From Aliivibrio_A kagoshimensis (lineage in GTDB: Bacteria; Pseudomonadota; Gammaproteobacteria; Enterobacterales; Vibrionaceae), in contig NZ_JAKJSQ010000015.1 in NCBI RefSeq assembly GCF_050337105.1, positions 1 to 64,000 on the forward strand: a stretch of 64,000 nucleotides of DNA, given 5' to 3'. The notes beneath the pieces are model-generated. The model made no database searches. It saw only the letters and a program-made list of their open reading frames with translations, and had not been told where the DNA came from. A program made the position numbers and the translations under genes. Below are positions 25,528-34,242 of the stretch, piece by piece (within the stretch, counting starts at the first letter, position 1; every line of letters begins with the position of its first letter).

Positions 25528-26925
25528 ATGAATAATGGAATAATAGAACAAACTCAATCTTTGGCTGGCACTTTAACGCAATCTACCGTCGGTTATATTT
25601 CAATTGCAATATTTGTCACCGCCTATCTCGTGGTGATGGCCGAAGAGTACTTAAAGCTTCGAAAATCAAAACCTGTGCTGTTAGCGGCAGGTATTATTTG
25701 GATCATGTTAGGTTATGTGTTTCAACAACATGGTCAAACCGACGTTGCTAAAGCGGCAATAGAACACAACTTGTTGGAATACGCTGAACTGCTTCTCTTT
25801 CTGTTAGTTGCTATGACCTATATCAGTGCAATGGAAGAGCGAAAACTCTTTGATACGTTACAGGCTTGGATGATAGGTAAAGGATTTAATTTTAGAACCC
25901 TATTTTGGCTTACTGGTATCCTTGCCTTCTTTATTTCACCAATTGCAGATAACTTAACCACGGCTCTACTTATGTGCGCGGTGGTTTTAAAAGTGGGAAA
26001 AGGCAATCCGAAGTTTATTAACCTTGCGTGTATTAACATTGTAATTGCAGCCAATGCCGGTGGCGCGTTCAGTCCATTCGGTGATATTACCACCCTAATG
26101 GTCTGGCAGGCGGGCATTCTTCCATTTCAAGAGTTCCTTCTACTGTTTATTCCCTCAGTCGTTAATTACATTATTCCTGCTTTCATCATTTCACGTTTTG
26201 TTGAGAAAATTCAACCGCAAGCCAATCATGAAGATATCTACCTTAAGCGCGGCGCAAAACGCATCATGGGCCTCTTTATCTTGACCATAGCGACGGCGGT
26301 TTCGTTTCACGGGTTCCTCCATCTTCCTCCAGTAATAGGTATGATGATGGGGTTAGCCTATTTGCAGTTCTTCGGTTATTTTTTACGTAAAACCCTACCT
26401 AGTTCACTGGCTAAAAAACGGGCGACTGCCATTGCAAGGCACGATGAAAAAGCATTAAAACGGCTAGGCTCTGTTGTTCCTTTTGATGTGTTTAGCCGTG
26501 TATCACATGCCGAGTGGGATACTTTGTTGTTTTTTTATGGTGTTGTAATGTGTGTGGGTGGATTAAATTTACTTGGCTACCTCGGTTTAGTTTCAGAGGT
26601 GATGTATACCCAATGGGATCCTATATGGGCCAATATCGCGGTTGGAGTACTCTCTGCCATCATTGATAACATACCAGTCATGTTTGCAGTCATTACGATG
26701 GACCCAGTAATGAGCAGTGGTAATTGGTTATTAGTCACCTTAACTGCAGGAGTAGGAGGAAGTTTACTCTCAATAGGTTCAGCCTCAGGAGTGGCATTGA
26801 TGGGGGCTGCTCATGGTCAATACACTTTCTTTGGCCATCTAAAATGGCTTCCCGTTATTGCCTTAGGTTATGTCGCTAGTATCATTTTGCATCTGTGGTT
26901 AAATGCTGACACTTTTGCAGTGTAA
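25528..26925 (+). CDS. nhaD: Sodium:proton antiporter NhaD type
   Basis: The 465-residue membrane protein has about twelve to thirteen helices. Conserved NhaD blocks include 'ITAMEERK'-like 'YISAMEERKLFDTLQAWM', 'FISPIADNLTTALLMCAVV' with the acidic residue in the membrane, 'NIVIAANAGGAFSPFGDITT' and 'AIIDNIPVMFAVI'. NhaD antiporters expel Na+ or Li+ in exchange for protons and are common in marine and halophilic gammaproteobacteria. The ATG at 25528 has only a weak GTGG ribosome site. A hairpin follows at 26,989. Confidence 0.93.
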   Translation: MNNGIIEQTQSLAGTLTQSTVGYISIAIFVTAYLVVMAEEYLKLRKSKPVLLAAGIIWIMLGYVFQQHGQTDVAKAAIEHNLLEYAELLLFLLVAMTYISAMEERKLFDTLQAWMIGKGFNFRTLFWLTGILAFFISPIADNLTTALLMCAVVLKVGKGNPKFINLACINIVIAANAGGAFSPFGDITTLMVWQAGILPFQEFLLLFIPSVVNYIIPAFIISRFVEKIQPQANHEDIYLKRGAKRIMGLFILTIATAVSFHGFLHLPPVIGMMMGLAYLQFFGYFLRKTLPSSLAKKRATAIARHDEKALKRLGSVVPFDVFSRVSHAEWDTLLFFYGVVMCVGGLNLLGYLGLVSEVMYTQWDPIWANIAVGVLSAIIDNIPVMFAVITMDPVMSSGNWLLVTLTAGVGGSLLSIGSASGVALMGAAHGQYTFFGHLKWLPVIALGYVASIILHLWLNADTFAV

Positions 26926-26988
26926 CTATGATGTCACTGAATATAACCCCAATTGTTAATTGATAGTTACCAGTCATCACGATAAACT

Positions 26989-27013
26989 GCCGCTAATTTT
27001 TTAAATCAGCGGC
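26989..27013 (+). other. Hairpin between nhaD and the DUF2946-like gene
   Basis: GCCGCT (26989-26994) pairs with AGCGGC (27008-27013), and ATTT/AAAT extend the stem past a single mismatch. It ends four bases before the next ATG, so it may both limit read-through from nhaD and hide the ribosome site of the following gene. Confidence 0.5.
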
Positions 27014-27017
27014 GGTT

Positions 27018-27368
27018 ATGGCTTTTCTTTCGATAAAACATAGTATGACCCTACTCGCATTTGCGCTTAGCTGGTTACTGATTATATCGATGCCCGTTAT
27101 CAATGCGCACAGTGCTGCGGCTGGCCACTGGGAAACCATCTGTACAGTAAAAGGGTTTCAGCTGATCCAAGTCGATCAGTCTCCCACTCAACCCTCTCAT
27201 TCAATTGAGTGCCCTTTTAGTCATTATATAAGCACTTTTTCTGATACCACACCCACTTTCATTTCTAACGTAACGCTCTCACTCGTTATTACCGTTGCGT
27301 ATCATTCTATTATCGATCGCACTCGATATTTACACCGCACTCCACGTGCTCCACCCTCCATTTACTAA
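27018..27368 (+). CDS. DUF2946-like small membrane/exported protein
   Basis: The 116-residue product has an N-terminal hydrophobic helix ('MTLLAFALSWLLIISMPVINA'), then 'HWETICTVKGFQLI' and 'SIECPFSHYIS', a cysteine pattern that resembles DUF2946 proteins, and a second hydrophobic segment around residue 85. DUF2946 genes often neighbour PepSY or TonB-linked metal-uptake genes, as here. Ribosome-binding sequence is poor (GGCGG three bases before ATG). Function unknown; a metal link is inferred only from the neighbour. Confidence 0.6.
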   Translation: MAFLSIKHSMTLLAFALSWLLIISMPVINAHSAAAGHWETICTVKGFQLIQVDQSPTQPSHSIECPFSHYISTFSDTTPTFISNVTLSLVITVAYHSIIDRTRYLHRTPRAPPSIY

Positions 27369-27454
27369 CCACTTCACACTGTATTCAATGATCTCTACGT
27401 TAATCCTCTTAGATTTGACGGAGGGCCATTTATCACTATTTTAAAGGTTAATGA

Positions 27455-28858
27455 ATGACTTCTACCTCTACTACTTCACCGCTCAATATGGCGGATGAGA
27501 ACAGCAAAAAACGTAATTTCTACTTTTCGGTTTGGCGTTGGCACTTTTACGCTGGCCTCTATGTCATCCCATTTATTCTATTGCTTTCAATCACGGGACT
27601 AATCATGTTGTTTAATGACTCAATAGAGCAATTGCAACATGACGAGATAATTAATATCACTCCTCAACACCATACATACTCTGTCGCTGAGCAACGTCTC
27701 AATGTGCAAAACCTCTACCCTAATGCCAGCATCAAACAGTACATAACTCCGGTTAACTCGACGACATCCAGTCGTTTTTCGATTGTAAAAGCTAGCGGCC
27801 AAGGTGTGTATGTTCTAGTCAATCCGTATACAGGGGCCATATTAGGTGAAATTCATCGTGATAATAGTTGGTACCGCTTAGCCAACGATATCCACGGCAC
27901 CCTTTTGATCGGTGATGTTGGTGATCGTATGATTGAGATTGCTGCTAGCTTATCCATTCTTCTGATCGTTTCTGGACTCTATTTATGGTGGCCAAAAGAT
28001 GCAAAGAGCCGCGCTTCATTTTTTACACTGCGCTTTAGTAGCGGCACAAAAGCAGTCATTAAAGACTTACACTCTAATCTGGGGGCAATATTCTCCCTTT
28101 TTCTACTCTTCTTTTTGATTTCTGGTTTAGCATGGGCAGGCGTATGGGGAGGGAAATTTGTTCAGCCATGGAGCAGTTTCCCTGCTGAGAAATGGGATGA
28201 TGTTCCTCTCTCAACACAAACCCACAACACCTTAAACCATGGAGTTGAAGAGGAGGTCCCCTGGAATCTTGAGCTGACTCATTTACCACTTTCAACAGAG
28301 CAGCCGGAATCAAGTGGTGTTGTCAATGTCGATCGCATCGTTGAGCTTGCTTACGCTGAAGGCTTTACCCGGTTTAAGCTTAATTTTCCAAAAGATGAAC
28401 AGAGCGTATACACCGTATCCGCCAATACCATGAGCGGAGATATCACCGATGCTCGCGATGACAGAACCACACACATTGACCAGTATTCAGGCAAAGTGCT
28501 GGCTGATGTTACTTGGCAAGATTACTCAGTCATGGCGAAATTTATGGCTGCAGGGATCGCACTTCATCAAGGAGACATGGGCTTATGGAACCTGATTGCC
28601 AATACATTGTTATGCGTAGTTTTTATTTTTGTCGCAATCTCTGGAGTCATGATGTGGTGGTCACGTAAACCGTATGGGTTGGCAACACTTGCATCGCCAA
28701 TCAAACCAAAAGCAATATCGGCTTCATTGCCTGCTATTATCACTGTTATTACACTCTGTTTGCTTTTCCCTATGGCTGGAATGACTATCGCTACGGTACT
28801 GTTGTTCGATCTAATGGTGGTTGCACGCTCACAACGTTTACAGAAATTCTTCCATTAA
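27455..28858 (+). CDS. PepSY-associated membrane protein (PiuB-like)
   Basis: The 467-residue protein begins with a short polar leader and 'FYFSVWRWHFYAGLYVIPFI', the usual PepSY_TM start with conserved tryptophan and histidine. Four helices are visible: about 33-55, 166-186, 210-230 ('NLGAIFSLFLLFFLISGLAW') and 385-408, plus a C-terminal hydrophobic hairpin. 'LHSNLGAIF' and 'ALHQGDMGLWNLIAN' carry histidines typical of haem- or metal-linked members. PepSY_TM proteins of this size (COG3182) are often iron-regulated and may reduce or process siderophore-bound metal; this role is inferred. No Fur box was confirmed. Confidence 0.82.
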   Translation: MTSTSTTSPLNMADENSKKRNFYFSVWRWHFYAGLYVIPFILLLSITGLIMLFNDSIEQLQHDEIINITPQHHTYSVAEQRLNVQNLYPNASIKQYITPVNSTTSSRFSIVKASGQGVYVLVNPYTGAILGEIHRDNSWYRLANDIHGTLLIGDVGDRMIEIAASLSILLIVSGLYLWWPKDAKSRASFFTLRFSSGTKAVIKDLHSNLGAIFSLFLLFFLISGLAWAGVWGGKFVQPWSSFPAEKWDDVPLSTQTHNTLNHGVEEEVPWNLELTHLPLSTEQPESSGVVNVDRIVELAYAEGFTRFKLNFPKDEQSVYTVSANTMSGDITDARDDRTTHIDQYSGKVLADVTWQDYSVMAKFMAAGIALHQGDMGLWNLIANTLLCVVFIFVAISGVMMWWSRKPYGLATLASPIKPKAISASLPAIITVITLCLLFPMAGMTIATVLLFDLMVVARSQRLQKFFH

Positions 28859-28863
28859 TCATA

Positions 28864-28899
28864 TATAGAGAAGCCGCAATTGTTAGCGGCTTCTTTATA
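28864..28899. terminator. Bidirectional terminator at the boundary of the envelope locus
   Basis: The core stem AGAAGCCGC (28869-28877) / GCGGCTTCT (28886-28894) with an eight-base loop is extended by TATA pairs through a G-T pair. The stop codon of the minus-strand FtsX-like gene (28895-28897) lies inside the right arm. Confidence 0.85.
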
Positions 28900-29899
28900 T
28901 CAGGGAAAGGTAGGCAAATATGAGTTGTTCACTCAGAGTCCAACTCAGATGGGCAGCAAAATAGAGTAGTAGAGTAAATAATGATGAAAGGATCACTATA
29001 TAAGCCCACAGTTCAGAGTATGTCATTCCTAATAACTGCATAACCTCTAAGGCATTCTGTTTTGCCACCATTAGCATTCTCACCGCTACGTAAAATACGG
29101 CACAACATAAGCCTAATAAAAAACCAAATAACACGATTTTGAAATGTTGTAGATTAGAAAAGATTTGACTGTGCTCAGACGTTAACGCTTTCACATCGAC
29201 CACTTTATAGGAGAGTGATTGGCTGTTAGTGAAATGATCATCAATAGTCCTTCGTAGCTTATCAACCGCCGATGTGCTCAGACCACTAAACTCAAGTTGG
29301 TTAAACTTGGGGGGGACTCCAAATAGAGTTTGGTACTGCTGCTGAGAGATGATCACAATCGGATCAGAGGTTAAAAAACCAAAATCCACCAAGTAAATAG
29401 TGGAGAAGGTTTTTTTCACCTTCACACTCGGCACCATTAACGTCAACTCAGTATTCATTTCCGTTATTCCGAGTTGATTGGCTAATACTCGACTCATGAT
29501 CACTTGTTGTGAATCTAAATCGCTGAACTTATTCTGTAAATAGTCATCTTCATAGGTGAGTAGCGTGATCCCTTTGACTAAATCTAACTGTTCAGTACCA
29601 ATATGAAGCAGGGATTTTGACTCTAATCGCAATGAATTTGAAACACCGCTTAGCACCGGGACCTGTTGTAATGCGGTCAAAAAATCTCGAGAAGGAGAAC
29701 TCACTTGTACTTGCCCCATGATGCCAACAAAGCTCTGTTCCATATAATGTTCAAACCGATTAAGTACGGAACTGGCCCCCAAGTAAGCGTAAAAAACAAA
29801 TAGGAATACTAACGGAATCGAGTAGGTAGTCAGTCTGATCAAACGAGTTTGACCAGCCAACATAATTCTAGCGATGAGCAGAGCACGATCGACTGTCAT
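28895..29899 (-). CDS. FtsX/MacB-like ABC permease (second of locus)
   Basis: The 334-residue protein has an N-terminal helix (about residues 22-44), a large periplasmic region (about 45-250) and C-terminal helices at about 253-280 and 296-322, then ends nine residues into what would be the last helix ('LIFAYLSLI'). FtsX-type permeases normally have four helices, so the C-terminus is short or truncated. Such permeases transmit force from a cytoplasmic ATPase to the periplasm (MacB, LolCE). It shares the single ATPase of the locus by inference. It is the last gene of the minus-strand unit and starts five bases after its neighbour. Confidence 0.7.
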   Translation of the reverse strand: MTVDRALLIARIMLAGQTRLIRLTTYSIPLVFLFVFYAYLGASSVLNRFEHYMEQSFVGIMGQVQVSSPSRDFLTALQQVPVLSGVSNSLRLESKSLLHIGTEQLDLVKGITLLTYEDDYLQNKFSDLDSQQVIMSRVLANQLGITEMNTELTLMVPSVKVKKTFSTIYLVDFGFLTSDPIVIISQQQYQTLFGVPPKFNQLEFSGLSTSAVDKLRRTIDDHFTNSQSLSYKVVDVKALTSEHSQIFSNLQHFKIVLFGFLLGLCCAVFYVAVRMLMVAKQNALEVMQLLGMTYSELWAYIVILSSLFTLLLYFAAHLSWTLSEQLIFAYLSLI

Positions 29900-29904
29900 A
29901 CGCG

Positions 29905-30873
29905 TTAAAACATCTCTACTTTTTTACCTAATGTACTGGTGAAGATCTTTCGTAATACCGTTCCAGTTGCTGCAGAAATATAGTAGGGATTTCTATCCCA
30001 ACGAAACTTATTGATTTTTCGTTGAGCCACACGCACTGTGCCATGCTCAGATTCATTCACGACTAAAATGATATACATTTCCATGACATGCAGTACACCT
30101 TGCCGGTTAGGCATAAATGTTGTTGCAAAAATTGCGTGCAGTGGCATAGGTTTGACAAACTGATCATGATGAAAAGGTAAAAATGCCTGCTTTAAATTTG
30201 GGTTCCCTCTTCCCAACACAATATTTCCTTCGTTACCTCCGGCATACCAAAGGACCTCTTGCCCCCTAAATGGTTTACGGTAAGAGTACTCCGTTACTAT
30301 GGTTATAAACGTATCTAAAGCCACTTGATCCAAGCTGATCATCGCCCCGACCTCATTAGCTACGACATCACTCGATACATCAACAATGCTATCGTCAAAA
30401 TCAATGTCTGAGCCAATATCATCTGAAAGATCGATGTCATCGGCAATGTCACCGCTCTCATCGTCACTTCCTTCCTCGCTTGGCACAACGTCTGCGGTAA
30501 GTACACTGCTCTCTAAGCGCCTTTTGGACTCTTTAGAGATGGTTTTTACCATGTTTGTTAACTCCGTTTTTACCAGGTTCTCTTGCAATGAAAATTCAGG
30601 AAAACGTTTAGCACTCAGCATTCTGACATTTGCATCAAGACCTGAGCTTTCAAGCAGTAACTGCATATTCAGTACTTCACTTCGATAGCCCTTTTCTATC
30701 ATTTTATTGGTCTTTCTTAACGTCTTTGCACTAACAATTTCTTTATGTGCCACTAGCATATTAAATGAGCCACGAATACTGTTCACAAACTCCGCAATGG
30801 CCACATTCGTTCCTGCGTACGACACACTCGGCATGCAGAACATCGCCACTGCTAATAATACTTTTTTATTCAT
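29905..30873 (-). CDS. Unrecognised exported protein with an aspartate-rich segment
   Basis: The 322-residue product has a signal peptide ending 'SVSYA' (about 20). Residues 21-130 are helical and charged. Residues about 132-170 form a strongly acidic stretch with repeated D-D-I/D-I-D units, which could bind calcium or be a flexible linker. The C-terminal 140 residues ('YSYRKPFRGQEVLWYAGGNE', 'PFHHDQFVKPMPLHAIFATT') appear folded and include several histidines. I do not recognise the family. A good ribosome site (GGGGGC) precedes the ATG, and its spacing to genes on both sides is 5-10 bases, so it belongs to the operon. Confidence 0.7.
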   Translation of the reverse strand: MNKKVLLAVAMFCMPSVSYAGTNVAIAEFVNSIRGSFNMLVAHKEIVSAKTLRKTNKMIEKGYRSEVLNMQLLLESSGLDANVRMLSAKRFPEFSLQENLVKTELTNMVKTISKESKRRLESSVLTADVVPSEEGSDDESGDIADDIDLSDDIGSDIDFDDSIVDVSSDVVANEVGAMISLDQVALDTFITIVTEYSYRKPFRGQEVLWYAGGNEGNIVLGRGNPNLKQAFLPFHHDQFVKPMPLHAIFATTFMPNRQGVLHVMEMYIILVVNESEHGTVRVAQRKINKFRWDRNPYYISAATGTVLRKIFTSTLGKKVEMF

Positions 30874-30883
30874 TTCTGCCCCC

Positions 30884-31978
30884 TTACTGCTTATAACATC
30901 TGAATGTCATGCGTTCTGAAGAGAAACTATTGGCAACAATAGCGTATGTCTCAGCATTCCAATCGAACACTAAAAAGTGATTTGATTGGTAATCATCCTC
31001 AAGCTCAAGGTAATCATCTTCACGATAGAAATCAGAGTCGGTATCCTCATCCAGTGCCGCAATCAACTCCAGATTAGCGATACCCGTTGGACGATTTATC
31101 TCCGACTTCCTACGAGCGAACTCAAATACATACGGTGAGGCAAGCATTTGGCTGTATTCAGTGCAGTAATTATTCGCTTGTTCCAACGACATACTGGTCG
31201 CGGCAATAGATTTAGAACCGACACCATACAGCTGCTCACGACTGACAGCGTTACGCATAATTTGATAAGCTCGGCTTCCATTGCTGGTTGAAAAAGGAAC
31301 ATCAACTGTGACAAAACCACTTGTGGTCGATGCCGCTCCATTTAGACCAACCTTAGTGGTTTTAATACCAAGAATTTCTGCGGATTTACTCAACACACTC
31401 ACTTTAATGATTAAATCCCCACCCTTCTGATCCGCTAATATATAAAGCACTAAATCCGATACTTTGGCGGTGTCATCAAAACTGGCCTCAGAAGCGTCGT
31501 AAAATGGATCCAATTCTCGTTTGAGTATTTTCCCTATGACTTTTTCTGTATCACCTTGCTGAGCTTGTATCGACAGATTTGGTGCTTGTACTATGTACTC
31601 TTCAGCGGAAAATAAAATCTCATCTTTATGGGCGTAAGGCGCATTGACTTCCAGCGCGACATTTATCTCATCAGGGACATAAGCCAGTTTTGAAAATGCT
31701 TGTTTTAGCCCTTTATCCAGCAGTCTGCTCACCGCTGTATTTATGGTGCTGGTCGACGACTTATGGGATAAAAACCGCTTTCCTTTTGAGTCATAAAAAT
31801 ACGCGTTAAACTTATCGTTATCTTCCTCAGGTTCATCATCAAAAATACTGTTGTACTCTGCTTCATCAGAAACAGATATATGAAGCGGGGATGAGTTGGA
31901 TTCGGCAGGTTTTTTGTCTGTGGTTTGACAACCAACAAGAAACAAGACTACCCATAAATACTTACCCATGTTGATCAT
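30884..31978 (-). CDS. Unrecognised lipoprotein
   Basis: The 364-residue protein has a lipobox (LVGC; Cys17) after a short hydrophobic signal, so it is likely a lipoprotein. An acidic linker (about 35-57) leads to a mixed alpha/beta region and a C-terminus with two acid clusters ('DEDTDSDFYREDDYLELEDD') and a terminal cysteine. No family is recognised. The ATG overlaps the stop of the upstream gene (ATGA); a second ATG three codons later is equally possible. Confidence 0.7.
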   Translation of the reverse strand: MINMGKYLWVVLFLVGCQTTDKKPAESNSSPLHISVSDEAEYNSIFDDEPEEDNDKFNAYFYDSKGKRFLSHKSSTSTINTAVSRLLDKGLKQAFSKLAYVPDEINVALEVNAPYAHKDEILFSAEEYIVQAPNLSIQAQQGDTEKVIGKILKRELDPFYDASEASFDDTAKVSDLVLYILADQKGGDLIIKVSVLSKSAEILGIKTTKVGLNGAASTTSGFVTVDVPFSTSNGSRAYQIMRNAVSREQLYGVGSKSIAATSMSLEQANNYCTEYSQMLASPYVFEFARRKSEINRPTGIANLELIAALDEDTDSDFYREDDYLELEDDYQSNHFLVFDWNAETYAIVANSFSSERMTFRCYKQ

Positions 31979-33504
31979 AATTTAGCGACTCCATTCTGCT
32001 GCATATACGTAGTTATCTTCTTACTATTCGCACGTGTGGTATCCGTCTGTTTATCCACTAATTGCAAACTTTGATTCAACGGTACAAATTCAAATTGGGT
32101 AACAAAGCCTTTACTGTCCATCGTAAATCGATAAAGCACTTTTCCGGCTTTGGTAATCTCAACCTTGGATCCTTTTAACGTAGCGGTCAAAGAGATCGGT
32201 TCCGTTCCATTAATCAAAAATATTTTCTTACTGCTGAGGTTGCCCTCTTTCATCCAATACGCCAGATACCATAATCCTTCAAATCCATAGTAATTCTCTT
32301 TTGAGACAAACAGGATCTCTTCACCCAATTTGATGATTCTGTTTTTGTTATCTAAGACCCACGAACTCTCAACTTTATCGAGCACTTTTTGTACTTTTTT
32401 AAGCTCAAGTAGAGAACCCGATTTCGTTTTCGCCATGATACCAATATGTTTTTCAGTGTTACTTGATGTCGTCTTAGGGTCAAACAACTCTGTTTCGGCT
32501 TGCGCTTTCACTTGGATCAAATTTTTCTTTTTACCAGTATATTTATACTCCACTAAGAGTTTTTTGGCCCCACCGCCACTTTTATTCCACACATAAGAAG
32601 TGGTCAAAGTTTCACCTTTAAAACTGAACGAGGTTGGAGAAGTTGGAAATCGTTTAGCCATATCGCTCATGGCTTTCACCTTCTCATCTTCGATGCGCAT
32701 TAACTGATAGGTTTTTCCTGCAAATCGAATCTCGGTAACCGTATCTTTTACTTTCTCAACATGAAGCAAGGTTGAACCATCAGAGTGAACCCTAGTCGAG
32801 CCAATTTTTAGTGACGATTTAACGGTATAGATAGATTGACTTCCGCGCTGCATTGCACCTGTAATGTTGGTATTCAACGACGTATTTTGCTGGTTTGGCA
32901 CAATCAGGCTTAAGGTACCTTGCTGAAGAATAAAAAATCGACTATTTGGCTGCTTAGAAAAGAGTTCGTCCAGCGACAAAATAGGCAGATTTTTGTATGT
33001 AGCCACCCCTTGCTCAACGCGTCTAATTTCTGCATTTATTTTTTTAATTTCACTGTTTAAGGCGTTAATTTCTTGCAGGTAATCAGCTTTATCATCATTC
33101 GATTTTGTTTTTGACACTTTCAGTTTGAGTTCAGCAACCTCATTACTAAACTCCTTTTTATCCTGCTTAAGTGATAACAAGTCATTGGCACTTTCACTGG
33201 CAAACTTTCGCTTCTCATTGCTGTATTGTTTATTGCTAGTGACCGTTGCGCTAAAAAGTGGCGTTATTGACTTTGGACCTTTTGATAGTGACAAGCGATT
33301 GCCTTTATCGATTAACGTTAACACATTTGCAGTACCACCAGACGCGTAATAGAGCGTTCGTGGAGCTTTGTTTGTATTTGCAAAATTAGTACTGGTGTAT
33401 GCGCCACTCGTCGTTGGGAACGACGCATTTGCCGCCCCATTACACAACAGCAATATCGCAATAAGCTGGATACTGGTTTTACACATTGTGATTAAACCTT
33501 TCAT
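31975..33504 (-). CDS. Unrecognised exported coiled-coil protein
   Basis: The 509-residue product has a signal peptide ending 'GAANA'. A lysine/glutamate-rich coiled coil (about 98-165, with heptad-like L/I spacing) is followed by several beta-rich segments that alternate S/T, K and hydrophobic residues ('LLHVEKVKDTVTEIRFAGKT', 'LLVEYKYTGKKKNLIQVKAQ'). No family is recognised. The ATG at 33504 is chosen because AAGGAG is five bases upstream; an upstream GTG at 33510 overlaps that site. It overlaps the following lipoprotein gene by four bases. Confidence 0.7.
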   Translation of the reverse strand: MKGLITMCKTSIQLIAILLLCNGAANASFPTTSGAYTSTNFANTNKAPRTLYYASGGTANVLTLIDKGNRLSLSKGPKSITPLFSATVTSNKQYSNEKRKFASESANDLLSLKQDKKEFSNEVAELKLKVSKTKSNDDKADYLQEINALNSEIKKINAEIRRVEQGVATYKNLPILSLDELFSKQPNSRFFILQQGTLSLIVPNQQNTSLNTNITGAMQRGSQSIYTVKSSLKIGSTRVHSDGSTLLHVEKVKDTVTEIRFAGKTYQLMRIEDEKVKAMSDMAKRFPTSPTSFSFKGETLTTSYVWNKSGGGAKKLLVEYKYTGKKKNLIQVKAQAETELFDPKTTSSNTEKHIGIMAKTKSGSLLELKKVQKVLDKVESSWVLDNKNRIIKLGEEILFVSKENYYGFEGLWYLAYWMKEGNLSSKKIFLINGTEPISLTATLKGSKVEITKAGKVLYRFTMDSKGFVTQFEFVPLNQSLQLVDKQTDTTRANSKKITTYMQQNGVAKL

Positions 33505-33513
33505 TGTCACTCC

Positions 33514-34242
33514 TTACTGTTTAATACAACGAAATCCGACATTCTCGTCGAGCACGCTTTCAGGATTGAACCCAGCTCGATAGGCCGGATTTAGTAACAT
33601 GGGCTTTCTCATCAGGTCAAAAGAACCACCCTTCATCACATATTGCCGGTCGTTTTCACTCCATTGACTACGGGTCATCTCCCACACGTTGCCAACCAAG
33701 CCTTTGATACCGGATAGGTTGCTGTAAGCATCCTCTACATCCACTTTATAATCCCTTGCCATAGTTGATGTTGCCTGTTCATTTTCTTGATACTCTTGAA
33801 CTAAAATAGTTTGATACCACGCTTTCACGCTAAGGGTAGTAACGCTACCTCGATAAAGTGCAGCCGCTAACCATTGGTACTCACTGGGTAACTCGCCGCC
33901 CAAGCTTGTACAGGCCAGCTCAGCTTCTTGTAATGTCACGCCCGTTATCGGCTCCAATGGATAGTCATCACAAGCATTTCTAAGTTGTTGCTCTCTTTTC
34001 CCTACAAGACTGTCCATCACCTTCAAAAACTGTTTACATGAAAACTCCGTTCGCATTATGTCAAAGGGCTCTAATCTGCCAATCGTATTATTATTGGTCA
34101 CGTAATGGCTCGACATATTCAGTGTCACTGACGGTGCATCCTGAATATCGACCTGTTTAGGGTGAACAGTAATCCACTCTACACTGGAATGTGCTGATAG
34201 ACTCAATAGCACGACACTGAAGACAAGAAACGATTTCATCAT
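33514..34242 (-). CDS. Exported FGE-sulfatase-fold protein lacking the catalytic cysteines
   Basis: The 242-residue protein has a signal peptide (about 1-18) and the formylglycine-generating-enzyme fold: 'EAELACTSLGGELPSEYQWL', 'GLVGNVWEMTRSQW' (about 181-194), 'YVMKGGSFD' (about 201-209) and terminal 'ENVGFRC'. In active FGE two cysteines follow the GGS motif; here that stretch ('GGSFDLMRKPMLLNPAYRAG') has none. It is therefore more likely a binding or structural relative than a formylglycine generator; EgtB/PvdO-type chemistry cannot be excluded. It overlaps the DUF4384 gene by four bases (ATGA) with AAAGGA upstream. Confidence 0.8.
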   Translation of the reverse strand: MMKSFLVFSVVLLSLSAHSSVEWITVHPKQVDIQDAPSVTLNMSSHYVTNNNTIGRLEPFDIMRTEFSCKQFLKVMDSLVGKREQQLRNACDDYPLEPITGVTLQEAELACTSLGGELPSEYQWLAAALYRGSVTTLSVKAWYQTILVQEYQENEQATSTMARDYKVDVEDAYSNLSGIKGLVGNVWEMTRSQWSENDRQYVMKGGSFDLMRKPMLLNPAYRAGFNPESVLDENVGFRCIKQ

